From NCBI GenBank assembly GCA_024239075.1, contig JANBVI010000027.1, positions 467,968 to 531,967 of the forward strand: a stretch of DNA of 64,000 nt, given 5' to 3'. The translations under genes and the position numbers were made by a program. This stretch comes from Fischerella sp. CENA71. GTDB taxonomy: Bacteria > Cyanobacteriota > Cyanobacteriia > Cyanobacteriales > Nostocaceae. The stretch's first letter is position 1. Every line of letters begins with the position of its first letter. Shown piece by piece: positions 16,632 to 26,303 of this stretch. The notes under the pieces are model-generated. The model made no database searches. It saw only the letters and a list, made by a program, of their open reading frames with translations, and was not told the origin of the DNA.

Positions 16632-16928
16632 TCACAAATTAAAAAAATTAGCTATTTTTGGTAGCAACTGGTTACAATCTGTAACTAACTGACTGCTAGC
16701 AGGTAACTCAGCAATCGTTGCTTCTAAAATTTTATTTTCAACTTCAATACGAGCTTGTTGGAGATTAACTTCCATTGATTTTAAGACTTGAACTGCAATT
16801 CCTTCTCCTTCAGAAATTAAACCTAACAGTAACTGTTCTGTTTCGACGAAATTATGTCCTAACCGACGTGCTTCTTCCTGTGCAAGCATAACGACTTTGA
16901 TAGATTTTTCTGTGAAGCGATCAAACAT
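16632..16928 (-). CDS. Small protein with half a Clp N-terminal domain
   Basis: 98 residues. The first 70 closely follow the start of ClpC ([27 protein letters not shown], then [15 protein letters not shown]), i.e. the first of the two helical repeats in the Clp N-domain. The second repeat, both AAA modules and the ClpP loop are missing. The remaining 25 residues are unlike ClpC. It may be a truncated clpC copy, or a free-standing adaptor-like protein competing for substrates or adaptors, like other ClpN-only proteins. The frame is intact and codon use is ordinary, which argues for a retained gene. Confidence 0.8.
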   Translation of the reverse strand: MFDRFTEKSIKVVMLAQEEARRLGHNFVETEQLLLGLISEGEGIAVQVLKSMEVNLQQARIEVENKILEATIAELPASSQLVTDCNQLLPKIANFFNL

Positions 16929-17226
16929 ACTCTAGCCCTTGAGTGAAATCAAAAAAGGCATCCATATAGATTCAGGGTTAACAGATATAATTTCGGAAAT
17001 ATAAAATGCAGATTTATTGGCTCTAGTCATTTTCATAGCAACTCTAAAATTCAATAAAATTTTCTCTATAACTTTGGACATAGTGATCCCAAATAAAATA
17101 TCAAGTAGATTACTAATATATAGGCATATTAAAGTTAGTCAATCAAGAGACGAACTATTTCAGACTCATAAACTTAATTGCTCGTCTTTGCTGAACAAAA
17201 AAAGAGTTTACCAGGAGTAAATACCT

Positions 17227-19746
17227 GTGGCAACAGTTATAAAAGAGACTGCTCAACTAACTTCCAAAGAACGATCGCTCATTCTCTGGTTCAATGAAGT
17301 TGGTATTGGTGATATACCGCTAGTGGGTGGCAAAAATGCATCTTTGGGTGAGATGATTCAACAATTAACACCCAAAGGTGTAAATGTACCAATGGGCTTT
17401 GCTACCACAGCTTATGCTTATCGCTATTTCATTGAGTCTGCTGGATTAGAAGCACAACTGCGGGAATTGTTTACTGATTTGGATGTTGATAATGTCAACA
17501 ATTTACGCGAACGAGGTAAAAAAGCGCGATCGCTACTCATACATACGCCATTTCCACCAGAATTACGTGATGCGATCGCCCGTGCATATCAAACTTTGTG
17601 TGAACAGTATTATCTGGATACAGATGTAGCAGTTCGTTCTAGCGCCACCGCCGAAGATTTACCCGATGCAAGTTTTGCGGGACAGCAAGAAACCTACCTC
17701 AATGTAACAACAACTGCGGGAGTTTTAGCAGCTTGTCATAAATGTTTTGCTTCTTTATTCACTGATCGTGCTATTTCTTATCGTCATATTAAAGGCTTTG
17801 ATCACTTTAACATTGCCCTCGCCGTCGGTGTGCAGAAAATGGTGCGTTCTGACTTAGCATCTGCTGGGGTCATGTTCTCCATAGAAACTGAAACAGGTTT
17901 CAAAGATGCAGCACTGATTACAGCTGCCTATGGTTTAGGAGAAAATGTTGTTCAAGGTGCTGTTAATCCTGATGAATATTATGTTTTTAAACCAGCATTA
18001 AAATCCGGATTTCGCTCAATCATTGATAAAAAACTGGGCAGTAAAGAATTAAAAATGGTTTATGATGACGGCTCTAAATTGACTAAAAATATCCTAGTTT
18101 CAAACTCAGACAAAAATAAATTTGCTCTTACAGATGATGAAATTTTACTATTAGGAAATTGGGCTTGTTTGATTGAAGATCATTATTCCCAAGCTCACGG
18201 TGTCTACACCCCGATGGACATTGAGTGGGCAAAAGATGGTATTACTAATGAATTATTTATCGTCCAAGCGCGTCCAGAAACCGTCCAATCTCAGAAAAGT
18301 CAGAATGTGTTGCGGACTTATAGACTTTTGAATGAGGACACGGTTTCTAATGACTCTAATAACACGGAGAATAAGAGACGCGGTGACGCGGAGAAAAAAT
18401 TTTTTACCTCATCTGCGAAGCATCCCCTAGTGACAGGACGTGCTGTTGGTTCTGCAATTAGTCAAGGGAAAGCACGAGTAATTTCTGAAGTCAGCAAAAT
18501 TGACCAATTCCAACCAGGGGAAGTTTTGGTCACAGATAGAACTGATCCCGACTGGGAACCAATTATGAAGCGCGCTAGTGCGATTATTACTAATTCTGGG
18601 GGACGCACCTGTCACGCTGCAATTATTGCTAGAGAACTTGGTGTACCTGCTATTGTGGGATGTGGGAATGCGACGGAAGTATTAAAAAGTGGTCAGGAAG
18701 TAACAGTTTCTTGTGCTGAAGGAGAAGAAGGAAAAGTTTACCCAGGACTACTATCTTTTGATGTGCAAGAAGTTGCTTTAGAAGATTTACCTCGTACCCG
18801 TACCCAAATTTTCATGAATGTGGGTAATCCCCAGGAAGCTTTTAGTTTATCTGCAATTCCTAACGATGGGGTTGGTTTGGCGCGGACTGAATTTATTATC
18901 GCCAATCACATTCAAACCCATCCTATGGCATTAATTAAATATGACCAACTAGAAGATCAATTTGTTAAAGAAAAAATAGCAGAAATTACCGCTCTTTACG
19001 ATGACAAACCACAATATTTTGTTGATAAATTAGCGCAAGGCATTGGCAGAATTGCAGCGGCGTTTTATCCTAAACCAGTAATTGTGAGAATGTCAGATTT
19101 TAAGAGTAATGAGTATGCAAATTTACTGGGTGGTAGACAATTTGAACCTAAAGAAGAAAACCCCATGCTGGGTTGGCGGGGGGCTGCACGTTATTATGAT
19201 CAAGGCTATCGCGAAGGTTTTGCTTTAGAGTGTCAAGCTATGAAGCGAGTCCGCGAAGAAATGGGTTTAGTTAACATTATTCCCATGATTCCTTTTTGTC
19301 GGACTCCTGATGAAGGGCGATTAGTGTTGGCAGAAATGGCAAAAAATGGTCTAAATCAAGGTGAGAATGGTTTGCAAGTTTATGTGATGTGCGAATTGCC
19401 TAATAATGTCATAATGGCTGAGGAGTTCGCTGAGGTATTTGATGGATTTTCAATTGGTTCTAATGATTTAACTCAGCTAACACTAGGCATAGACAGAGAT
19501 TCAGCCTTAGTAGCAGGGTTGTTTGACGAACGCAGTCAAGGAGTCAAGCTAATGGTAAAAATGGCGATCGCTGCGGCGAAAAAGCATAATCGCAAAATTG
19601 GTATTTGTGGACAAGCACCCAGTGATTACCCAGAATTTGCTCAGTTTTTAGTGGAACAAGGAATTGATTCAATTAGTCTAAATCCTGATTCTGTATTAAA
19701 GACCATGCTAGAAGTCGCGAAAGTAGAGGGAAGGGATCGGGGATAA
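17227..19746 (+). CDS. ppsA: Phosphoenolpyruvate synthase
   Basis: 839 residues, close to the family norm of about 800. It makes PEP from pyruvate, ATP and water in the cytosol. The start is GTG 17227, preceded by CAGGAG. The N-terminal ATP-binding domain has VGGKNASLGEM and VAVRSSATAEDLPDASFAGQ (split here for length); the swivelling domain has TNSGGRTCHAA with phospho-accepting His463; the C-terminal PEP-binding barrel has FSIGSNDLTQL and GICGQAPSDYP. Residues about 365-400, between the ATP-binding and His domains, form an extra polar linker encoded by a repeat-like ACACGGAGAATAAGAGACGC sequence. The gene may be followed by the PMT gene in one transcript. Confidence 0.95.
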   Translation: MATVIKETAQLTSKERSLILWFNEVGIGDIPLVGGKNASLGEMIQQLTPKGVNVPMGFATTAYAYRYFIESAGLEAQLRELFTDLDVDNVNNLRERGKKARSLLIHTPFPPELRDAIARAYQTLCEQYYLDTDVAVRSSATAEDLPDASFAGQQETYLNVTTTAGVLAACHKCFASLFTDRAISYRHIKGFDHFNIALAVGVQKMVRSDLASAGVMFSIETETGFKDAALITAAYGLGENVVQGAVNPDEYYVFKPALKSGFRSIIDKKLGSKELKMVYDDGSKLTKNILVSNSDKNKFALTDDEILLLGNWACLIEDHYSQAHGVYTPMDIEWAKDGITNELFIVQARPETVQSQKSQNVLRTYRLLNEDTVSNDSNNTENKRRGDAEKKFFTSSAKHPLVTGRAVGSAISQGKARVISEVSKIDQFQPGEVLVTDRTDPDWEPIMKRASAIITNSGGRTCHAAIIARELGVPAIVGCGNATEVLKSGQEVTVSCAEGEEGKVYPGLLSFDVQEVALEDLPRTRTQIFMNVGNPQEAFSLSAIPNDGVGLARTEFIIANHIQTHPMALIKYDQLEDQFVKEKIAEITALYDDKPQYFVDKLAQGIGRIAAAFYPKPVIVRMSDFKSNEYANLLGGRQFEPKEENPMLGWRGAARYYDQGYREGFALECQAMKRVREEMGLVNIIPMIPFCRTPDEGRLVLAEMAKNGLNQGENGLQVYVMCELPNNVIMAEEFAEVFDGFSIGSNDLTQLTLGIDRDSALVAGLFDERSQGVKLMVKMAIAAAKKHNRKIGICGQAPSDYPEFAQFLVEQGIDSISLNPDSVLKTMLEVAKVEGRDRG

Positions 19747-19769
19747 GGGAAGGAGGACGCGGGGAATAA

Positions 19770-19814
19770 CCAATGACAAATGACAAATGATCAATAACAA
19801 ATGACTATTGACCA
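19770..19814. repeat. Heptameric repeat (ACAAATG-type) between ppsA and the PMT gene
   Basis: A run of AATGACAAATGACAAATGA-type units, continuing with ATAACAAATGACTATTGACC, fills the gap right up to the next start codon. Confidence 0.8.
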
Positions 19815-21284
19815 ATGACTAAAAAATGGTTTTGGATAGGCATTGCAGGTATATTTTTTCTATCACTTTTCCTACGATTTTGGGGATTAGCGAGATTTAA
19901 TACCTTAGTATTTGATGAGGTTTACTATGCTAAATTTGGCAATAACTATCTCACTCATACTCCATTTTTTGATGGTCATCCGCCGCTTGGTAAACTGATA
20001 ATTGCGTTGGGAATGTGGATTGGCGATCGCATTCCTTTTTGGCATGATCAGGTAAATGGTTTAACAGGGAAATTGCGCCCAGCTTGGAGTTATCGTTGGC
20101 TTAATGCTCTGTTTGGCTCATTTATTCCCTTAATTATTACAGGAATTGCCTATCAATTAAGTTCTCGTCGTGGTTTTGCTTTACTAGCAGGTTTATTCAC
20201 GGCTTGTGACGGTATATTTATCGTCGAGTCTCGCTATGCTTTGATCAATATATATATAGTTGTCTTTGGATTATTAGGACAATTATTGTTGTTATTAGCC
20301 TTAGCAAATCACAGACAACAGCGCAGACTTTACCTCATATTGGCTGGGGTTGCTTTTGGTGCTTCGGCTGCTACAAAATGGAACGGTTTGTGGTTTTTGT
20401 TGGGTGCTTATCTAATCTGGATTTTTGCCTGGGGATGGGAATTTCTAGGAAGAATCAGTCAGACAAATATTTCTAGAGAAAGTCATAATTTATGGGAGCA
20501 TGAAAAAGAAACATCCCCATTACAAAACTTGACGCAGCTAAATTTTGTGAGCTTTTTCTTTTATTTAGGAATTATTCCAGCATTCATCTACAGCCTGATT
20601 TGGATTCCTCATTTATTAATAAATAAAAAATATAATTTTATTGAAGTCCATAAACAAATTTTGCTGTTTCATGAGCGTTTAGGCGGTAATAGTCCCACCG
20701 TCCACCCTTATTGTGCTGGTTGGTATAAATGGCCTTTGCTGACTCGACCAATGGCGTATTTATATGAAACAACAACCAGTCTCAAAGAATCCCTTCCTGT
20801 ATTTGGACCACCTTTACCTAGCGGTACTGGCAAAGTAATTTATGATGTTCATGCAATGGGGAATCCGTTTTTGTGGTGGTTTGGTGTCATTGCTCTGTTA
20901 TTGTTAGTAGTAATGTTGGGATGGCAAGCGATAAGTTTTTTGATCAAGAAAAAGCGTTTTGCGATCGCACCAAGACTTTCTGTTGATAATTGGATTGCTT
21001 TATATTTGATTTTAAATTATGCTGCCAATCTGCTGCCTTGGGTAAGAGTAAATCGCTGTCTTTTTATCTATCACTACATGACAGCTGTTGTGTTTGCTTT
21101 TATGGCGATCGCTTGGTTAGTAGATCAATGTCTTCGTAGTTATTCTAAGGAACTCCGCGCTGTCGGTGTTACGATTACGTTTACAATTTTGACAGCTTTT
21201 GTTTTCTGGTTACCGCTTTATTTAGCTTTACCCCTCTCATCTCAAGCTTATAAATTGCGGATGTGGTTTCATTCTTGGATTTAG
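19815..21284 (+). CDS. PMT/GT39-family membrane glycosyltransferase
   Basis: 489 residues with about ten membrane segments. After the first segment, NTLVFDEVYYAKFG carries the acidic pair (Asp-Glu) that is catalytic in protein O-mannosyltransferases, and DGHPPLGKLI is the second conserved block. Long loops around residues 205-240 and 270-350 are periplasmic or lumenal. SAATKWNGLWFL and FLWWFGVIAL are also typical of PMT-like proteins. The enzyme probably moves a sugar from a polyprenyl-phosphate donor to an envelope protein or lipid; which one is not clear. It differs from the larger TPR-tailed enzyme at 1.6 kb. Confidence 0.85.
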   Translation: MTKKWFWIGIAGIFFLSLFLRFWGLARFNTLVFDEVYYAKFGNNYLTHTPFFDGHPPLGKLIIALGMWIGDRIPFWHDQVNGLTGKLRPAWSYRWLNALFGSFIPLIITGIAYQLSSRRGFALLAGLFTACDGIFIVESRYALINIYIVVFGLLGQLLLLLALANHRQQRRLYLILAGVAFGASAATKWNGLWFLLGAYLIWIFAWGWEFLGRISQTNISRESHNLWEHEKETSPLQNLTQLNFVSFFFYLGIIPAFIYSLIWIPHLLINKKYNFIEVHKQILLFHERLGGNSPTVHPYCAGWYKWPLLTRPMAYLYETTTSLKESLPVFGPPLPSGTGKVIYDVHAMGNPFLWWFGVIALLLLVVMLGWQAISFLIKKKRFAIAPRLSVDNWIALYLILNYAANLLPWVRVNRCLFIYHYMTAVVFAFMAIAWLVDQCLRSYSKELRAVGVTITFTILTAFVFWLPLYLALPLSSQAYKLRMWFHSWI

Positions 21285-21804
21285 GTTATTGAAAATCAAG
21301 CGATCGCACGTTTGATGGAATTTCCTTGCAAAATCTCAGGTTATGCAAATAACTAAAACAGATGGTTATTACACATATATTTGCATTAATGCTTTGACAA
21401 GTAACAAATAATCAATCATGCACATAAAATTTCCTAAATCTTAATCAAGATACACATTGTATAGAGGTAAGAATAAACTACTTTTAATATTTTTTAGCCT
21501 ATGACTTTTGTTTAGCTTGTTAGACTGAGAACGCAATGTTGATTGGGAAGTGTTTTAGAAAGTGACCAAGGGATTCAAAAGTATATCGTTAAAGCAAAAG
21601 CTTCTGTCTTGATCAATTTAGGAAGATTGTCATACTTTATGTCCGGCTCTCACCATACTGCGATTAAAAGATAAGTTACAAAAATTAATTTATTAAATCC
21701 CCTCGTAGAGTCAAGAGTCTAAAAGCTAGGGTTAGGAAATCAAATCAGTGAACTGATAACTGATAACTGTTCACTGATAACTGCAAGAAAACAGGAGAAT
21801 CGTG
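21285..21804. other. Leader region of the phytochrome gene
   Basis: Over 500 bp with no credible gene. At 21745-21782 there is a GAACTGATAACTGATAACTG-type tandem repeat. AGGAG at 21793-21797 serves the phytochrome ATG. A regulated promoter is likely here but no clear operator was recognised. Confidence 0.6.
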
Positions 21805-24108
21805 ATGGTAATGGAATTTGAATTGCAAAGTTTAAACTTGACAAGTTTAAAAGAACCATCAATTCATACAATTAGTCAAATTCAACCCCATGGAGTACTT
21901 TTAGTTCTAGAAGAACCAGAGTTAAATATTTTGCAAGTCAGCAGTAATACCTATGAGGTTTTTGGGATTACTCCTGAAAATATGCTGCAAAAAAAATTAG
22001 AAGATTTGCTTGATCCTTTCCAAATAGAAAAAATCAAAGCTGGACTTTTACAAGAAAGTCTAGATATGATCAATCCCACAAAAATTTGGGCAAGAGTAAA
22101 AGGTGATGAGTATGTAGTATTTGATGGTATTTTTCACCGCAATGCTGATGGATTTTTGATTTTGGAATTGGAAATAGCATTTTCTCAGGAAAATATTCCG
22201 TTTTTAAGTTTCTATCATTTAGCCAGAGCATCTATTAATAAATTAGAAGAAACGGGAAATCTCCATGACTTCTGTCAAATTCTGGTACAAGAAGTGCGAA
22301 AAGTCACAGGATTTGACCGAGTCATGTTATATAAATTTGATGATGATGGGCATGGCTCTGTAATTGCTGAACAAAAATTAGCAAGTATGGAATCTTATCT
22401 GGGCTTACATTATCCAGAGTCAGATATTCCTAGACCAGCAAGAAAATTATTTGCTTCTAACTGGATTAGGATCATTCCCGACACTCATGCTGAACCTGTA
22501 GAAATTTTTCCTGCTATTAATCCAATTAGCCAGCGTCGCCCAGATTTAACGAATTCGATTCTCAGAAGTCCCTATTCATGCCATATTGAATATTTACATA
22601 ATATGTGTGTTGGTGCTTCTTTGACTATTTCTTTGATTAAAGAAGGACAACTTTGGGGATTAATTGCTTGTCATCATCAGACGCCTAAATATGTCTCCTA
22701 TGAGATGCGGAAGGCTTGCGAATTCTTGGGAAGAGTAATTTTTTCCGAACTTTCAGATCGAGAAGAAACAGAAGATTATGACTATCGGATGCGGCTGACA
22801 TATATCCAATCAGCATTGGTTGAATATATGTCCCAAGAAGAAAACTTTATTGATGGGTTAGTTAAACATCAACCAAATATACTAGATTTAGCTAATGCCC
22901 AAGGCGCAGCGATCTGTTTTGGTGGTAATTACACTTTAATTGGTGAAACTCCCAAAGAAGAAGAATTGAATTTCTTAGTCCAATGGCTTAAGAATAATGT
23001 TGAAGAAGAAGTCTTCTATACTGATTCTTTGCCCAGTCTTTATCCAGATGCCCAAAACTTTAAAAATGTTGCTAGTGGATTATTAGCCATTCCCATTTCT
23101 AAACAGAATTATGTGTTATGGTTCCGCCCAGAAGTGATTCAAACAGTGAATTGGGGTGGCGATCCAAATCGAGCATTTGAGGTGAATACTTCAGACGGAA
23201 ATACGCGCTTGTGTCCGCGTAAATCTTTTGAATTGTGGAAAGAAACTGTTCGCTTAACTTCTCTACGCTGGCAATCTGTGGAAGTGAAAGCTGCATTAGA
23301 ATTGCGAAAAGCAATAGTCAATATTGTATTGCGCCAAGCAGATGAATTAGCACAGTTAGCCCATGATTTAGAACTTTCTAACGCAGAATTGAAAAAATTT
23401 GCCTATGTCGCCTCCCACGACTTGCAAGAACCGCTAAATCAGGTAGCAAACTATGTGCAACTACTAGAGATGCGCTATGAACAATTACTCGACGAAGATG
23501 CAAAAGAATTTATTACTTTTGCCGTTGAGGGAGTCAGCTTGATGCAGACGTTAATTGATGATGTGTTAGCATACTCGAAAGTAGATATGCAAGCGATCGA
23601 CTTTGAACTGACGGACGTCGAAACAGCTTTAGAACGCGCCCTAACTAATTTGCGGAAACGCATTAGCGAAACAGGTGCTGTTATTACCCATGATCAGTTA
23701 CCAACTGTCATGGCTGATGGTACTCAGTTGATGCAATTGTTCCTAAACTTAATTGGAAACGCGATCAAATTCCGCAGCGATAAAGCACCAGAAATTCATA
23801 TCGGTGCTTCTCGTTTGGACGAAGAATGGTTATTTTCAGTCCGAGATAATGGTATCGGTCTTGATCCACAGTTTAGCGATCGCATTTTCGTCATCTTCCA
23901 ACGCTTGCACACACGCGATGAGTACCCTGGTACTGGTATGGGTTTAGCCATCTGTAAAAAAATTATCGAGTGCCATCGGGGACGAATCTGGGTAGAATCA
24001 CAACTTGGTGAGGGTGCAACATTCTACTTTACTATTCCGGTGGGAGGACGCGATCGTGAGCGCAGAAACGGACGAAAAGCACAGAACCATATTTTTGGTC
24101 GAAGATAA
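21805..24108 (+). CDS. cphA: Cyanobacterial phytochrome histidine kinase (Cph1 type)
   Basis: 767 residues from ATG 21805, chosen for AGGAG 7 bp upstream; GTG 21802 is one codon earlier. Order: PAS (about 20-125), GAF (about 140-310), PHY (about 320-505), HisKA and HATPase (about 520-755). In the GAF domain [13 protein letters not shown] and [13 protein letters not shown] are phytochrome hallmarks; the Cys falls at residue 259, the phycocyanobilin-attachment position of Cph1. The kinase His is residue 538 in [11 protein letters not shown], also as in Cph1. N-, G1- and G2-boxes ([23 protein letters not shown]) are intact. It should be a red/far-red light-switched kinase. The next gene, its probable partner, overlaps its 3' end. 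Confidence 0.95.
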   Translation: MVMEFELQSLNLTSLKEPSIHTISQIQPHGVLLVLEEPELNILQVSSNTYEVFGITPENMLQKKLEDLLDPFQIEKIKAGLLQESLDMINPTKIWARVKGDEYVVFDGIFHRNADGFLILELEIAFSQENIPFLSFYHLARASINKLEETGNLHDFCQILVQEVRKVTGFDRVMLYKFDDDGHGSVIAEQKLASMESYLGLHYPESDIPRPARKLFASNWIRIIPDTHAEPVEIFPAINPISQRRPDLTNSILRSPYSCHIEYLHNMCVGASLTISLIKEGQLWGLIACHHQTPKYVSYEMRKACEFLGRVIFSELSDREETEDYDYRMRLTYIQSALVEYMSQEENFIDGLVKHQPNILDLANAQGAAICFGGNYTLIGETPKEEELNFLVQWLKNNVEEEVFYTDSLPSLYPDAQNFKNVASGLLAIPISKQNYVLWFRPEVIQTVNWGGDPNRAFEVNTSDGNTRLCPRKSFELWKETVRLTSLRWQSVEVKAALELRKAIVNIVLRQADELAQLAHDLELSNAELKKFAYVASHDLQEPLNQVANYVQLLEMRYEQLLDEDAKEFITFAVEGVSLMQTLIDDVLAYSKVDMQAIDFELTDVETALERALTNLRKRISETGAVITHDQLPTVMADGTQLMQLFLNLIGNAIKFRSDKAPEIHIGASRLDEEWLFSVRDNGIGLDPQFSDRIFVIFQRLHTRDEYPGTGMGLAICKKIIECHRGRIWVESQLGEGATFYFTIPVGGRDRERRNGRKAQNHIFGRR

Positions 24109-24502
24109 TAAAGCCGACATCCGTCTGATTCAAGAAGCTTTGAAACATAGCATGATGCCGCACCGGATAATTATTGTCAGGGATGGTATGGATGCTATGG
24201 CTTATTTGCGCCAAGAGGGCGAGTATGCAAATGCACCCCGCCCTGACTTGATCCTCCTAGATTTGAACCTACCCAAAAAAGACGGTAGAGAAGTTCTGGC
24301 GGAGATAAAAACTGATCCCAAGCTAAAACGCATTCCTGTAGTCGTGCTGACAACTTCCCACAACGAAGAAGATATTTTTCATAGCTATGACTTACATGTG
24401 AACTGCTACATCACCAAATCCCGCAACCTCAGTCAACTATTCCAAATTGTCAAAGGTATAGAAGACTTTTGGTTATCTACGGTCACTTTACCGTCGGAGT
24501 AG
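24056..24502 (+). CDS. rcpA: Rcp1-type response regulator of the phytochrome
   Basis: 148 residues of a single receiver domain with no output domain, as in Rcp1. The start is GTG 24056 with GGGAGGA just before it, overlapping the end of the phytochrome gene by 53 bp. The acidic pair is in [12 protein letters not shown], the phosphoryl-accepting Asp69 in [12 protein letters not shown], Thr in VVLTTS and the Lys in CYITKSRNL. Rcp1-family proteins take phosphate from the phytochrome kinase and dimerise. The overlap makes translational coupling and a matched pair very likely. The phosphate may pass on to the downstream kinase, but this is inference. Confidence 0.93.
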   Translation: MSAETDEKHRTIFLVEDNKADIRLIQEALKHSMMPHRIIIVRDGMDAMAYLRQEGEYANAPRPDLILLDLNLPKKDGREVLAEIKTDPKLKRIPVVVLTTSHNEEDIFHSYDLHVNCYITKSRNLSQLFQIVKGIEDFWLSTVTLPSE

Positions 24503-24765
24503 GGGATCGGGGATCAGGGATCGGGGATCGGGTATTAGGAAGAGACTTGTTAAATAATTTTCCCTTCCCATGTCCTCCATGTCCCTTCCCTTCCTCATTC
24601 CCCATTGCCCCTTATCCCCAGAGGGGACCCCGCCTTCCCCAATCCCCATTCCCCATTGCCCCTTATCCCCAGAGGGGACCCCGCCTTCCCCAATCCCCAT
24701 TGCCCCTTATCCCCAGAGGGGACCCTGCCTTCCCCAATCCCCATTCCCCAATCCCTATTCCTACT
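24503..24765. repeat. Tandem repeat block between rcpA and the receiver-kinase gene
   Basis: After a GGGGATCGGGGATC-type run (24503-24535) come three copies of a C-rich unit beginning CCCCATTGCCCCTTATCCCC at 24600, 24651 and 24695 (period 51, then 44). Each unit contains a CCCC-AGA-GGGG hairpin. The block reaches the next start codon and replaces a normal ribosome site. Confidence 0.92.
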
Positions 24766-25950
24766 ATGATTGCAAACTCAATCAAAATTTTATTGATTGA
24801 GGACAATTTGGCGGAAGCTAGATTGTTACAAGAGTTTCTGAAGCAAGCCCAATCTCATGAGTTTACTTTGCTGAATGTCAAGAGATTAGGTGATGCATTG
24901 TCCTTACTCAGTAATTGTAATGAGATTAACTGTGATTTTGATGTCATTCTGTTGGATTTGACTTTACCAGATAGTGAAGGCTTGACTTCTCTTGCACCTT
25001 TGATGCATCAAGCTCCCACTGTACCAATAGTAGTATTAACAAATACTAATGACGATAAACTTGCTTTAGAAGCGGTACGCCAGGGAGCGCAAGATTATCT
25101 GGTCAAGCGACAGGTGAATGTAGAAGTATTGATTCGTGCTTTAAAATATGCGATCGAGCGGAAGCAAACTTTAGAATCATTACGTGCAGTTAATCATGCC
25201 TTAGAAATTCGGGTAGAAGAAAGAACAGCAGAGTTAGTCAAAGCTCAAGAAATCAATCAGTTTAAATCTGAATTTGTTTCTATGCTGTCTCACGATATCC
25301 GTAATCCCTTAAATACTATCTTGCTGGCAGCAGGGTTGTTACAAAACAGTGGTGAGAAACTATCTCAAGAAAAAAAGCTAAATCATTACAAATTAATTCG
25401 TTCTGCTATTAAAAATATGTCACAGCTATTGGATGAAGTTTCCCTATTGGGTAAAGCTGATTCCGGTAGACTTGAGCGAGAATTTACTTTGCTCGATTTA
25501 CAAGATTTATGTTGGCAAATAGTTGAAGAAGCGCAATTAATTGCAGCCGATAAACAAATTACGATTGTATTTACGACTACTGGAAACCCAACTGAAGCAT
25601 TAAGTGATGAAAATTTATTACGGCATATTTTAGGAAATTTACTTAGTAATGCTATTAAATATTCCCATCCAGATAGTATTGTTTATTTTGAACTGAGATT
25701 TAAAAATCAAACTCTCATTTTCAAAATCAAAGATGAAGGAATTGGTATTCCTTTAGAAGATCAAAAACACCTTTTTCAGGCTTTCTATCGTGCTAACAAT
25801 GTTGGCTCTACTCCTGGTACTGGTTTGGGGTTAGCGATTGTGAAAAAGTGTTTAGAAGCTCATGGAGGTGATATTTCAGTTAATAGTGAAGTGGGAGTAG
25901 GTACAACGTTTACAGTGATGCTGCCCTTGATCAAAAATTCATTGCGCTAA
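24766..25950 (+). CDS. Receiver-first sensor histidine kinase (phytochrome cluster)
   Basis: 394 residues from ATG 24766; the longer open frame upstream is only translated repeat. An N-terminal receiver (about 5-130) has Asp64 in VILLDLTLPDSEG, the Thr in VVLTNTN and the Lys in DYLVKRQ. A coiled linker (HALEIRVEERTAEL) leads to HisKA with His176 in MLSHDIRNPLN and a HATPase with NLLSNAIKY, DEGIGIP and GTGLGLAIV. Kinases with a receiver in front are usually controlled by phosphorylation of that receiver, so it may read out a phytochrome or Rcp relay. The gene follows rcpA on the same strand after the tandem repeat block. Confidence 0.9.
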   Translation: MIANSIKILLIEDNLAEARLLQEFLKQAQSHEFTLLNVKRLGDALSLLSNCNEINCDFDVILLDLTLPDSEGLTSLAPLMHQAPTVPIVVLTNTNDDKLALEAVRQGAQDYLVKRQVNVEVLIRALKYAIERKQTLESLRAVNHALEIRVEERTAELVKAQEINQFKSEFVSMLSHDIRNPLNTILLAAGLLQNSGEKLSQEKKLNHYKLIRSAIKNMSQLLDEVSLLGKADSGRLEREFTLLDLQDLCWQIVEEAQLIAADKQITIVFTTTGNPTEALSDENLLRHILGNLLSNAIKYSHPDSIVYFELRFKNQTLIFKIKDEGIGIPLEDQKHLFQAFYRANNVGSTPGTGLGLAIVKKCLEAHGGDISVNSEVGVGTTFTVMLPLIKNSLR

Positions 25951-26303
25951 AATCTTGAATAAAATAAAAGCAAATTCTAGTTTCAAATTTTCAATAGACA
26001 AGTTTTTACGTAGCTTTATCTCAATCGAAAAATCTGTTCAGATTTCTACTCCCATTGGGTTAGTTCTGTTTTTGAGCTACTTGGAATTTCTCAACTACCG
26101 TAGCGATCGCAGTCCTTCTGTCCCAGTTATCTCACCAACAATATCACAGTAGTGTAGACGCACGAATAAATCAAACTATCTAAAGAAAAATAATACTTGG
26201 AAATTAGCTCGTAGTAAGTGCTACTCTCTCTGCCTTGAAGCCGCTCCGTGTCTATAGCGAAGACAGCACTTACTACAAACATTGAATTTTGACGCCGACT
26301 TAC
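25951..26303. other. Intergenic region with a compound hairpin repeat
   Basis: A weak 65-codon frame (25955-26152, TTG start) has one hydrophobic stretch but nothing else to support it. At 26210-26279 the arms CGTAGTAAGTGCT and AGCACTTACTACAAAC enclose a second repeat type (GAAGCCGCTCCGTGTCTATA), i.e. one repeat nested in another. Confidence 0.6.

Noticed and set aside
17017-17220. 67-codon frame before ppsA
   Set aside because: No ribosome site; composition is that of an AT-rich leader, and the ppsA ribosome site lies at its end.
24600-24745. CRISPR-like spaced repeats
   Set aside because: Only three copies with no unique spacers of constant length, and no cas genes nearby; it is a tandem repeat.
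24469-24765. N-terminal extension of the receiver-kinase with Pro-rich repeats
   Set aside because: It is the translated tandem repeat; the receiver domain starts right at ATG 24766.
25955-26152. 65-codon frame after the receiver-kinase gene with a hydrophobic stretch
   Set aside because: It starts at TTG with no ribosome site, has no motif, and its end is only Ser/Pro-rich; likely chance.
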